DNA from: Nigrospora sphaerica
Taxonomy: Eukaryota > Ascomycota > Sordariomycetes > Amphisphaeriales > Apiosporaceae
DNA: 64,000 nt
Reading direction: 5' to 3'
Assembly: GCA_018287875.1 (NCBI GenBank)
Contig: JAGVVL010000002.1
Location: 4,898,001 to 4,962,000, forward strand
In this document: one piece after another, positions 53,495-63,079 of the stretch
Layout of the letters: every line of letters begins with the position of its first letter
Position numbering within the stretch: the first letter of the stretch is position 1
Made by a program: the position numbers and the translations under genes
The notes under the pieces: model-generated
Told to the model about the DNA's origin: nothing
What the model saw: only the letters and a program-made list of their open reading frames with translations
The model's database searches: none

Positions 53495-54745
53495 GACGAC
53501 GGGCGGGCGTGGATGTACGGCTATGTCTGCCTTTTGGCGTAGAGCTGAGGATGTTGTCGTTATTTAGTATATTGTCAGAAATGGTTGATCTCTGAAAGCG
53601 AAGCTGGAGAGTGCGAGTTAAGATGCAAGATGGGCCAGTTCCGGTTACCAGGCGGCATGATGTTTGGTCTATATAGCAGCACATGTGCTTCGCGATTTCT
53701 AATCTACACCACATGAAGCAACACGGCACCATCAAAGGATACAACGGGTTGCGTTTTGCCCTGCCGCTATCACGCCATTGGGGTAGCTTTCGAATCAGTT
53801 GTTGTGACGTTCGCCTATTTCTAATGACCATAGGGGCTGTAGGCAACGCTGCCAGGCTCACCTGTAGAGGTACCCGTGGGAGACGTACGTCTGGGTAGAA
53901 GGCCATTCAGGGGACTTGCTTCGGCCCGGTGTCGTCATAGCACGTTGGAGTAACTTGGGTACCATAATCACTAGGTGCATCTTGTAGAACCAACCACGGA
54001 ACGTAGGGGACTTCGATTGGTAAGCCGAGGGCATTATTGTACACCGTGGGAAAGTGAAACCGATTGGGGTGGCTTGGTCAGCAAGGTCATAGTCTGGAGT
54101 GCCGAGAGAGCGCTCCAGAGGTGGAATAGTGCTCACGGCTGGTAGAAAGCTGTGGTTTTCCCCTCCGACATTTAGGCCTGCCCTAACGCGCCGTGCCGAA
54201 TGGGCGAGCTAGAGAAGGGGGCGGATACAAAAGCCGTGAATCGAGGCATGGGGTATTATGCGAGGCCTGTAGGAACGGTTGAGTTATTGTAGGCGTTTGC
54301 TTGAGTCGCCCCCCCGACCTCCAGCACGGGCAGTATTAAAAGTTCACATGGGATCCATTGCCATAAGATCCATGCTACAGTGGCTATAAGCGGTACATTT
54401 GGTATGTACCTACATGTACGTACTGAGCAATCGTCGACATTGAGCGGGGTATCCACCGCAGCACTTGTCACAAAAAGCGGGCTAGTCCGCTTCGGCGTGT
54501 TTGTAGGTAAACAAACCTCGACCTGGCCAGTCTCGCAGAATCCCAGCACAAGGAAGGTTCCCGATTGCCTATCCCGCCTTAAGCCCACGCGTCTAACGTG
54601 TACGGGTCTTGCTTAATTACTTCCTTACGCGACAGACGGGTACGTACCGCGGCCAACTCGCTCGATGCCATTGCAAACTCTCCGTGCTGTCGCGCACCCG
54701 GATCGAACTATCATCCGCGCCCAACATTGATAGACCGACGCAGCC
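53495..54745. other. Divergent intergenic region between AsaB-like and AT-hook protein genes
   Basis: About 1.25 kb without a supported gene. It contains a TATA-like element for the minus-strand gene (53669-53676) and TACCTACATGTACGTAC-type sequence at about 54408-54424. Short open frames are featureless. Confidence 0.55.
53669..53676 (-). promoter_or_regulatory. TATA-like element of the AsaB-like gene
   Basis: The palindrome ctatatag lies about 175 bp upstream of the ATG at 53494. Position and sequence fit a TATA box, without experimental support. Confidence 0.4.
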
Positions 54746-57700
54746 ATGGCGAGCTTCATCGCGCTGTCGTCGTCGCCCGATCCCTTGGGCACCGACTTCG
54801 AGCCGCCCGGTTCCATGCGACCGCCCACCGCCCAGCGCACCGGACCCCCCGCCACCATCTTCAGGTCCAACTCCCGCCGCCAGAGTGGTCGCATTTCTGT
54901 TCCCGCCAGCAGCACCCAGCGCAGCGCGTGGGGTACCGAAAAACAAACCTTCGAGCTCGATGTCAGCAGGGGTCGCTCGCCCCAGAGGCTCATCGTGACC
55001 GTCGAGGCCGAGGAGCCCTCGCATCGGGGTGCCATAAGCCGCCGGTTGTTTGGCGGCGACTCGTCGCCCACGCGGAGCAGGAGTCGCAGGAGAGACACGT
55101 TGGGCGGGGCGACCACCACTATGGTGCCGTTGAGGGGTTTGACTGATGACGAAGGTGGCGACACGAATACCCCCCGGGGACGCGGTCGCGGCCGCCCCCT
55201 GGGCACCAAGAATGGGACCCCGGCGCCGCGAGGTACGAAGAGGACCGGCACGCCGCTGCTCCAGGAGTCGCGGCCAACGCGCCGGCGCAAGAACTCCGAA
55301 TACGGAGAGACCATGCTGAGCGATGCCCTGATGGATATGGGCACGGGTGGCCCGGAACCTCAGAACGCAACGCCAAACGCGAAGCCGAACGCCCGGAAGA
55401 ACACACCGGTACGGAAGGCTGGCCCATCTGCCGTCGCATCCAGTAAACCGACCGGGAGGAAACGAGGGCGGCCGCGCAAATCTGTCGTGCCCGACGAGGC
55501 GGCTGTGGTGAAGGATGCCAGCAAGGAGCCCGAACCCGTGCTGGATGCGGATCTCCTGCTGCCCTCGAAAGATGGCCTCGGCCAAATACCCTCAGAGGCG
55601 CCTCGCGAGCAGCCGCCCGCCGAAACCGCCCCATCGGACGATCCTATGCCCTCTGACAGCCCGGCGCCAGAGGAGGACACACCACGAAACGCGTCCAGGC
55701 ATCGATATTCGCCAGAAAAGAGCCAGTCGGTCGATCGGATGCAACGACCACCCCCTGACCCGCAAGACGCTGCCTACGACGAACCCTTGTCCGATATTTA
55801 CATGCGAGAACCTTCGAGTGACATAGACTCCGATGCAGGTGCCGGCGGACACCCCTATACAGACCAGGACACTCTTGCGCAGGTAAACGACTTCACCATG
55901 ATCCCCCTCGAAACTTTACCTTCGTTTCAGGAATCATTCCAAGCGAGCAGAAGTGGGCTGCAGCAACATGCCAACCCTCCGGCCCATAATGAAGCCGGCG
56001 ATGAAACGAACATGATGATCAACCAATCAATGGAGTCATGGAGGAGCAGCGCGCAGGGTCAGATACAAACCGAGGCTCCGCGTGAAGATACGGCCCCCGC
56101 CGCAGGCGAGGCAGGCTCGTCAGCGGCTGCCGAAAGCAGCCCCTCTAGCTATGCACTGTCGAGTCCGCAGGTCTGGTCGCAGAGCCCACGGCGACAGAAA
56201 TCTATGCCGTTGAGCAAGCAGGTCTTTGTAAACAAGGCGCAAGTGGCTGTCGGTTCCCCCTTGAGCAAACCAGACAGTGCACGCAAAGGCGCGACACCCA
56301 ACAAGCTGCCTGCGAAGCAAAGCGACGCCGCTGTAGAGAATGAGAACTTTGACGAATATGAGGACTCGTTCTCTGAGATACCCGACGAGGTCCTAGCAGC
56401 GGCCACGCCTAAACGACCCTTCCAAAACGCTCGCACCTCTGGTACGGGCACCCGCCGTGTTCAGCCCTACCAACAGGAAGCCCAGGTGATGAATTACGCT
56501 GGGTTCCCGTTAGGCCAAAACAAACTTCCTACGCCGGACGAAACTAATTCCTCGACGACAGGCTCTAAGAACGCCCACGAAGACGAGTCGCACAGGAAGA
56601 CCGGTGATGCAACACTTGCCCTCAACACGTCTGACCTGAATATCAATTCCTCGCCGCCCGCATTTCACCAACGACGCACAGGGAAGCCCGAGGTGGAGCC
56701 CGAGAGGGAGCCCGACGTGGGGCCCGCGGCCGGGGCCGGGGCCGGGATCGATTATGAGCCGGAGCATTCGTACCCAGGGTCAAATCATTCAGGAAGCCCG
56801 TCCCCCCTCGGCAGTCCATCTCCACAAAGGTCGTCCGCAGCTGCACTCGACACAAAGATTCAACCTGCCAAGACTCTGGAGCCTCCTACGACCGGTCAGA
56901 GACCGACTCTCTCTCCTATCGTGCGTGTGGGCAGGTCCCTCCAGAATGTGATGTCAGACAGGTCGTCACCGGAAGGCCGCGAGGGCAGCCTTGGAAGTCC
57001 GTTCCGAGGGTCCGCCAGCGCTGATTCGCGTCAGTCTTCTATACAAAAGTCACCAGGAACCGAGCGGCGCGAAGCCGTGAACCAAACCGGTTCCCGCTCA
57101 TTTTTCAACCCTTTGGCTAGCCTCGCGCAAAGCATTCGGTCCAACTTTAGCCAGGTTTCCCGCCATGCACCATCTTCCTCCCCGGGGGGGCAGGCACAAG
57201 ACTCTTTTGGCCCGGAGTCGCCTGAGCGGTCTTCTCCCCTACCATCAATGGGTAATGCGGCGGGTGAAAGTGCCGAAGGCGCAGAACCATCGCCCGAGCC
57301 CGGGCAGACGACCCAGCCTCGCTCGATGACCAGTTCTGTTACTGTGCCGCCACCCAGCGAGACCGCCACCGGCGACTGGACTCCGATGGAGAGTAGCCCT
57401 TCGACACGACGGACCAAGCGAATGGCTGCACCAAAGCCAAAGCCCTCTGGAATGGACAGTTCAGCGAATGCGGGCACCGGTCGGTATAGCTCGAACGCCA
57501 ATCCTTCAGTAGAGCCAGGACGTGTGCAAGAGGTACATGGCCACGAACAGCCTCCGCAACACACCAGGGAGCCCGAAGCACAGCGGAATGCGGCAGAACA
57601 GGAAGACGAATTCTCCGACCTGGATTTTGATTATGTTGAGGTCGAAGAGCCAGTAGACAATGGCGCCGGAGAACGCGACGAAGGGCAAGAAGTTTCTGCA

Positions 57701-60259
57701 ACTGATCTCGGACAAGGAGATCGACGCGGAAGTGCAGAGGAAATACGGGCCAGTCTGGAAGACGTCCATCCCCAGGACGCGATGATTGTCGGCCAGTTTG
57801 ATGACGCTGATGACGATATGGATATCTGGGACTTTGAAGCCTCACGCGCGACTCCTCAATCTCCCCAGCATGTCCATGCGGATGGAGAAATACGCAGAGA
57901 TTCTCATTCGTACGTGGACGGCCGATATTCTCAAGCGCCGCTGCAACTATCGGCCAACACCGGGCCGGCACCGCGTGGCAAGACTTCCAGCCCTTTCAGG
58001 AAGCTCACTCGAAGGTTGATTTACAAGGATGATTTTAGGAGTCCTTCCTATATTGACCTAGATGGGAGCCCGTCGAAGGAGGAAAACCAGGAGCTCTCTG
58101 CAGCGTCACAGACTGAGGCCCTGGAAAATACCCAAGAAACCGCACCGGTTCGGGCGGAGGACGTGGCCAGGGTAGCACAACCAGAAGCACATGACGCTGC
58201 TCCGGATCTGCTCGAAGGCGACGGCAGAGCTGGCGATCTTCGAGACGAATCGCCAGACTATCGTTATCCTGGGGAGACTCGCGACGATTCTCCGGGGCTT
58301 GCCGATGAAAGAGCTGAATACATCCGAGACGATTCGCCAGAACATCAATTTCCTCGAGGTATTCGCGAGGAGTCGCAAGACGAAGTCGATGAAGGAGCCG
58401 AGGAAATCCGAGACGAATCACCAGACTACCAATTTCCTGAAGAGACCCGCGATGATACGCCAGAGCCTGCTTACGGAATCGAGGACATTCGAGGCAATTC
58501 ACCAGACCATCGCTTCTCCCAAAGCAGTCGCAACGATTCTCCAGAGCATGATCTACTGCTAGAGCTTGGAGGCTCTATGCAGGACGTAGCGCCCCCAGCC
58601 GCCGCCACCAACCCGCCCAATTTAGCTCCGCGGCAACGCGCGCGTCAAGAGCTGAGAGATGAAGCCGCAGAAGAGCAACAAATGGTGCCTCCGGAAGCCC
58701 AGCCCACGGATTACTCCCTGATGCTAAACCAGGAGCAAGTGACTGAATTGGACCAGAACCATGCCGTCACTCCAGCAAAGGGCGATGGCTACTCTCTGCT
58801 TTCCCGGCAGAAGAAAAGTGATGAGAAGAGTGGTGAGAAGAAGCCGGCAGAAGGGACGATCGAGAAGGCACCACCCAAACGGCCAGGCCTCTTTGGCGGA
58901 TTCGATATCATGTCCTTCTTCTCGTCACCGGCAGCTCTGCCCCGAGATGACGGCGGGCCACAGTCGCAAACGAAGACAAAAGCGGTCACCAAGTTCAACC
59001 CCCAACCGTCTGGACGAGGCCAGCCACCGTCGAGCGATGGACCGGAGGAGCCACAGTCCGCTCCTCGCGCCGCGGGTCTCTTCCCGTTCTTTCGACCGAG
59101 GTCACAGCAGCTTAGCCCAGAGCGGCCTGCTGACATCCTCCAGCCAAGTTCGGCGGTTCGTTCTACCAATACCGTGCCCGATACCTATGCTACGTCACCG
59201 GCGACGCCCGCGCAACAGGATTTCCCTTCAATTTCACAGAAGCGTAACTTCACACCGCTCACGAGCCAGACTATCCGCACAGCTTTGTTATTTACGCCCA
59301 GCGTGGCGCAGTCGACACCCGGGAGAGATGAGGCTTCTGACGAGGGCACGCCCGAGTCTGAATCAAACAGTAACCATGGCCACGAAACCCATGAAGATGG
59401 CGGAGAAGACTCCATTATGACGGAGGAGTCGGAGTATGAGCGATACCCGCCCCGGGCGAGTCCAAGTCGATGGGACCGTACGCTGTCCCCCATAAAGTCC
59501 AGCCTCCGCTCGCCTTGGAAGCCTAAGACGCCTGGAAAGGTAGTGGAGTTTGCTGAGTATGGATCAGCCTCGCTTGCCCCAGCACAGCCAAGTGCATTCG
59601 CACGGCAGACCTTGGGGATGTCGGACGCGGCGCCCAATGGCGTCCCGGCCCAACGGCCGTCAGCGGCCGCTCCGAAGACGGTGCAGGACGATAAGGAGAA
59701 TAGCCCATCGCCTCCGAAGGACAATTTCTTCTCGCTTCCAGCTGATACCAGGCTCCAGGGCAATGTGGCCATGGAGCCCGTTAAGAATGGTAATTTGAGG
59801 CTCGCCCCCTTTGGGGCGGCTAAAGGAGCAGAGCCCAAGACGACTACTACGGGGGCGCCATTCGCGGCCCCTCCCATCTTCCCCAAATCCGGCCTGTCCA
59901 AAACGACGTGGACGAGGGCGCACTGGCTCCGGCTCGACGAGTTCCTTCAGCTCCGGCGCCGCGACCCGCGGGCCTTCGAGCAGCAGCAGCAGCGCCTGGC
60001 GCCGCACCTCGTCCACGACCCGGACCGCCGCGCGTCCCCGGGCCGGCTGCGCGCGCTCTTAGGCAAGGAGGTCACGGCCCAGGGCGAGTGCGTGCTCCTC
60101 GAGCCCTGGCACCTCGAGGTCGTCGAGGCCTTCCGCCGCGACGTCGGCGGCTGGGACGAGGAGTCGCTCGCCAAGCGCCTCTTCGCCCTCATCGTCGGCG
60201 AGGAGAGACGCGACGCCGCCAAGGCCCGCGGGGGCCGCACCCACCGGGTTTTCGCCTAA
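54746..60259 (+). CDS. Large AT-hook DNA-binding protein with acidic internal repeats
   Basis: Single exon, 1837 residues. Two AT-hooks are visible: GRGRGRPLGTKNG (about 145-157) and TGRKRGRPRKS (about 236-246), both with the GRP core that binds the minor groove of AT-rich DNA. Before them is a conserved-looking segment (KQTFELDVSRGRSPQRLIVT, about 66-85). The middle is disordered and Ser/Pro/Glu/Asp-rich. Four copies of a roughly 28-residue unit beginning (E/D)IRD(E/D)SPD(Y/H)xFP lie at about 1160-1271. KRPGLFGGFDIMSFFSS (near 1380) is a short hydrophobic motif. The C-terminal domain (about 1715-1828, TTWTRAHWLRLDEFLQLRRR, then ALLGKEVTAQGECVLLEPWH, then DEESLAKRLFALIVGEERR) is helical and ordered. 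A nuclear chromatin-associated role is likely; the molecular function is unknown. It may match the poorly characterised fungal proteins annotated as AT DNA-binding protein. Confidence 0.88.
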   Translation: MASFIALSSSPDPLGTDFEPPGSMRPPTAQRTGPPATIFRSNSRRQSGRISVPASSTQRSAWGTEKQTFELDVSRGRSPQRLIVTVEAEEPSHRGAISRRLFGGDSSPTRSRSRRRDTLGGATTTMVPLRGLTDDEGGDTNTPRGRGRGRPLGTKNGTPAPRGTKRTGTPLLQESRPTRRRKNSEYGETMLSDALMDMGTGGPEPQNATPNAKPNARKNTPVRKAGPSAVASSKPTGRKRGRPRKSVVPDEAAVVKDASKEPEPVLDADLLLPSKDGLGQIPSEAPREQPPAETAPSDDPMPSDSPAPEEDTPRNASRHRYSPEKSQSVDRMQRPPPDPQDAAYDEPLSDIYMREPSSDIDSDAGAGGHPYTDQDTLAQVNDFTMIPLETLPSFQESFQASRSGLQQHANPPAHNEAGDETNMMINQSMESWRSSAQGQIQTEAPREDTAPAAGEAGSSAAAESSPSSYALSSPQVWSQSPRRQKSMPLSKQVFVNKAQVAVGSPLSKPDSARKGATPNKLPAKQSDAAVENENFDEYEDSFSEIPDEVLAAATPKRPFQNARTSGTGTRRVQPYQQEAQVMNYAGFPLGQNKLPTPDETNSSTTGSKNAHEDESHRKTGDATLALNTSDLNINSSPPAFHQRRTGKPEVEPEREPDVGPAAGAGAGIDYEPEHSYPGSNHSGSPSPLGSPSPQRSSAAALDTKIQPAKTLEPPTTGQRPTLSPIVRVGRSLQNVMSDRSSPEGREGSLGSPFRGSASADSRQSSIQKSPGTERREAVNQTGSRSFFNPLASLAQSIRSNFSQVSRHAPSSSPGGQAQDSFGPESPERSSPLPSMGNAAGESAEGAEPSPEPGQTTQPRSMTSSVTVPPPSETATGDWTPMESSPSTRRTKRMAAPKPKPSGMDSSANAGTGRYSSNANPSVEPGRVQEVHGHEQPPQHTREPEAQRNAAEQEDEFSDLDFDYVEVEEPVDNGAGERDEGQEVSATDLGQGDRRGSAEEIRASLEDVHPQDAMIVGQFDDADDDMDIWDFEASRATPQSPQHVHADGEIRRDSHSYVDGRYSQAPLQLSANTGPAPRGKTSSPFRKLTRRLIYKDDFRSPSYIDLDGSPSKEENQELSAASQTEALENTQETAPVRAEDVARVAQPEAHDAAPDLLEGDGRAGDLRDESPDYRYPGETRDDSPGLADERAEYIRDDSPEHQFPRGIREESQDEVDEGAEEIRDESPDYQFPEETRDDTPEPAYGIEDIRGNSPDHRFSQSSRNDSPEHDLLLELGGSMQDVAPPAAATNPPNLAPRQRARQELRDEAAEEQQMVPPEAQPTDYSLMLNQEQVTELDQNHAVTPAKGDGYSLLSRQKKSDEKSGEKKPAEGTIEKAPPKRPGLFGGFDIMSFFSSPAALPRDDGGPQSQTKTKAVTKFNPQPSGRGQPPSSDGPEEPQSAPRAAGLFPFFRPRSQQLSPERPADILQPSSAVRSTNTVPDTYATSPATPAQQDFPSISQKRNFTPLTSQTIRTALLFTPSVAQSTPGRDEASDEGTPESESNSNHGHETHEDGGEDSIMTEESEYERYPPRASPSRWDRTLSPIKSSLRSPWKPKTPGKVVEFAEYGSASLAPAQPSAFARQTLGMSDAAPNGVPAQRPSAAAPKTVQDDKENSPSPPKDNFFSLPADTRLQGNVAMEPVKNGNLRLAPFGAAKGAEPKTTTTGAPFAAPPIFPKSGLSKTTWTRAHWLRLDEFLQLRRRDPRAFEQQQQRLAPHLVHDPDRRASPGRLRALLGKEVTAQGECVLLEPWHLEVVEAFRRDVGGWDEESLAKRLFALIVGEERRDAAKARGGRTHRVFA
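58226..58560 (+). repeat. Four diverged ~84-bp coding repeats
   Basis: The protein units start near DLRDESPDY, YIRDDSPEH, EIRDESPDY and DIRGNSPDH, at a spacing of 27-28 residues. The DNA copies have diverged but keep the frame. They form an acidic, Ser/Pro-containing block inside the AT-hook protein. Confidence 0.85.
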
Positions 60260-60865
60260 ATTTGGCGGTTCACCTGCCGGGCGAGAGAAGAAGAGGGGGG
60301 CCGCCGAGGGATAGGGGGAGAGAAGGATCGTGTAGACTACGTGATGATGACGGTCTTTGTTTGTTTTTTTCCTCCCATAAGGGGAGGGAAAGCGGCGTTC
60401 TTTGGGAGTCACGAGCGTATGAAGCATATTTGGATGGCGTTGACATCCCTCCGTTACCAGATACCCGACTTGTGGTTTGTATACGGGTTGGGAGGTGTAG
60501 TTCGGGTTCTTGTTTTGTCGGCTCTCGCCTCGAGAAACAAGCAAGCGAAGGCGGCGTTTTGGCATAGTGCAAGGGGTACGTACGGGTGTAGGGCAGGAAC
60601 AGAAGTCAAGCAAGCGTAGCCGGTCAAGAAGACATCACATGGTAGGCATCGCTCCTCTTTGCTGTCGGCGCCGACCTTTGGTGGCTCGTAACTCCTTCGT
60701 TATCAACCCCCTGTCTACCTGTGTAGTGTTACAACCCTCGCTACGAGGGCATTGCTTGCTCCGGCTCAAGACTCGGCCTGTCCCAGCCCAGCTAGCCAGG
60801 GAAGAGCGGCGTCTTCGGCCCGTCTTGGATGCCTCCGCCATCGGGATGGCTCCGTAGTGCATTTT
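60260..60865. other. Convergent intergenic region between AT-hook and RPN6 genes
   Basis: About 606 bp, presumably two 3' UTRs. A T-run at about 60357-60370 (with short interruptions) is the only notable feature. No gene was seen. Confidence 0.6.
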
Positions 60866-62297
60866 CTACTCCAGCATGGAAGCCTGGTTCGTGTAAAGCA
60901 CGTCTACCACGTTGCTCAGCTTCTCAATGGTGGTCAAGGCCGCGTCGTAGCTCTCGTCGCGCTGTGTCTCGTCGAAAATGATCAAGCAGCCGGCGCCCTG
61001 GTCTAAAACGCCAATGATGACCTTGTCCAGGATCATCTGGCTGAGTTTGCGCTCAATCTGCTGGGTGTCGAGGCCGACCAGCTTGGCGATGTGGCTAATC
61101 TCGACGCGGGAAAAGGGCTCGATGACCTTGATCAGGTTCTGTTCCAGCATGGCGTCGTACAGGCGGCGCAGGTGGTTGCGGATGAAGGCGTCGCTACCCA
61201 GCTCGTACTTGTAGGCGGCCAGGGCGCGCTCGTACTCGTCGAGCGAGCGGTTCGAGTGGGCGCGGGCGATGGCCTTCATGGCCTCGAGGTTCTGGCCCGC
61301 GTACTTCTGGGCCTGCTTGGAGGCCATCAGGTTGTTGACGTCGTCGCCGAGGTTCAGCATCACCTTGCACAGCAGCATGTACTGCAGGGCGGCCGTGGCC
61401 TTCTGCGTGTCGTCCTGGGTGTGGTAGCCGTCGAGGGCCTCGATGAAGTACGAGTATGCCGTGTTGAAGTCCTGGTCCATCGTGTGCAGCATGCCCGACT
61501 GCATGTCGAGGTTGGCCTGCAGCAGAGGGGGGGTGTACACGGAGGCGGCGCTCGTGCGCGCGCTCGTCAGGGCGGCGCGGGCCTTGGAGGTGTTGCCCAG
61601 GGCGTGGTAGACCCTCGACTCGAGCAGTTGGACCTCGACCAGCACGAGCTTGTCATCAAGGCGCTTCAGCTCGCGCAGCAGACCGTTGATCAGCGTGAGG
61701 GCGTCGTAATAGGACTGCTTGGCCATGTACAGGCCGACCAGGCGGGTCTCGAGGTTCTGCCGCAGGAAGGTGCGGCGCTCCGAGGTGGCCCATTCTATAC
61801 ATGACTTGGTGATGGAGATCTGTGTATCGGTAGAGTTGGGGATGGCCTCGAACATGTCGAGAAGCTGGCGGACTATAGGGGAGGGGGAGGCGGATTAGCG
61901 TACGGCCGCGGCTTCGCCCCGGGCGGGGGGATACACATACCCAGCTTCGCCGTCTTGGCCTTGGCAAACGAAGACAGCACCGTTCTGCTGGTTGTGACCA
62001 GGTCCACGAGACCCTGCGTGTTCCTGTGTTGCGACGGAGCAAGCGTCAGCCTCGTAGCGGCAGACGTGGCGGGCCAAGGGCGCGTAGGCCAGGAGGGCGG
62101 AACCGGAGGACGACCTACTTCTCATCGCGGTACAGCTCTCCCAAGCTCAACAAGGCTTGCTCGTACTCCTTGATGGCGGCATCGGAGGTGACGGAGGGCG
62201 GCTTCGAAATGACGGCCTTGTAGGTAGCCTCGGCTTTCCTGGGATCCGTGGTGGATATGGCCTGGGCCTCCTTCACGGCCGACGTGCCAGCAGCCAT
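60866..62297 (-). CDS. RPN6: 26S proteasome lid subunit Rpn6 (PSMD11)
   Basis: Three exons on the minus strand: 62297-62119, 62023-61941 and 61872-60866. They total 1269 nt, 422 residues, the same length as human PSMD11. The N-terminal helical repeats include AISTTDPRKAEATYKAVISK and the LYRDEKNTQGLVDLVTTSRT segment that spans the first splice junction. PCI domain motifs follow: MLLCKVMLNLGDDVNNLMAS, SLDEYERALAAYKYEL, EPFSRVEISHIAKLVGLDTQ and QIERKLSQMILDKVIIGVLD. Rpn6 clamps the lid to the 20S core and the Rpt6 base subunit and is essential for assembly of the 26S proteasome. Phases at both introns (2 and 1) are consistent. The gene is divergent from SOF1 with 782 bp between starts. Identification is firm. 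Confidence 0.96.
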
Positions 62298-63079
62298 GGT
62301 GACGAAGTGTGCGGTTGCTCGAAGCTCGAGACGGTGAGGGTTGGTAGTCTCTGAGGCGGCGGCGGTGTTTCCGGTAGGTGCGGGGGTGCGAATTGGGCGA
62401 CCCGGCTGCGTCGGGATGAGATGGGATGGCGGTGGCTGTTGGCGGGGATTGCGCGGATGGAAGCGTGGATGGATATGGTGGTGATGGCGATGATGATGGT
62501 GCCTGGATAAGCTACTATTCGGAGCCACTCCCCATGCGCTGGAGCTGAGCTAATCGATAGAGCTGGCACTTGTATACCTGCGTTTCCACATAAACCTGTA
62601 GCGGCAGGTTGCCGCGCATACGACGCGCTTGGCCCTGGCCACCTCTTAACACTCGACTACGGTGCATAAAATACAGTACATGTGCACAGATTCGACGAAT
62701 GATATATACTAGGCACTTTCATAAGCACACTGGACCGGATGTGCAGCTGGACTTTGTCATCGTTACACGCGGAGAAGGGCGCATAAGTGGAAAGAGGTGC
62801 AAGTACTACGTACATATGTACATACATAAGGTATCTGTAGGACATAGCATCACGTGAGCGCCGGGGGGACTCAACTGTGCTCCTCAGGCCCCGCTCCCTC
62901 CACTGTACCGACTGCCCCACTAAAAAGTTCCCAGCCGGGACTCCAGCTTCTAGGTGCTGCAGTGGAGGGCAACTTTTCTCAGTGCTCGTCCTCGTCACCA
63001 GAACCGCCGCCGTCCCTTTTCCCGCCGACGACGATTATCTACCACGCAACAGAGAACCGTCGGCATACGCCACGACACC
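62298..63079. promoter_or_regulatory. Divergent promoter region between RPN6 and SOF1
   Basis: About 782 bp between two divergent housekeeping genes. It contains a palindrome-rich stretch near 62809-62832 (acgtacatatgtacatac). No exact PACE-like Rpn4 site (ggtggcaaa) was found by eye. No gene is supported. Confidence 0.5.

Noticed and set aside
52640..53906. Overlapping 328-codon minus-strand frame (52920-53906) in the AsaB-like locus
   Set aside because: It is a frame-shifted shadow of the AsaB-like gene; the downstream part is Arg/Pro-rich as expected for an off-frame reading.
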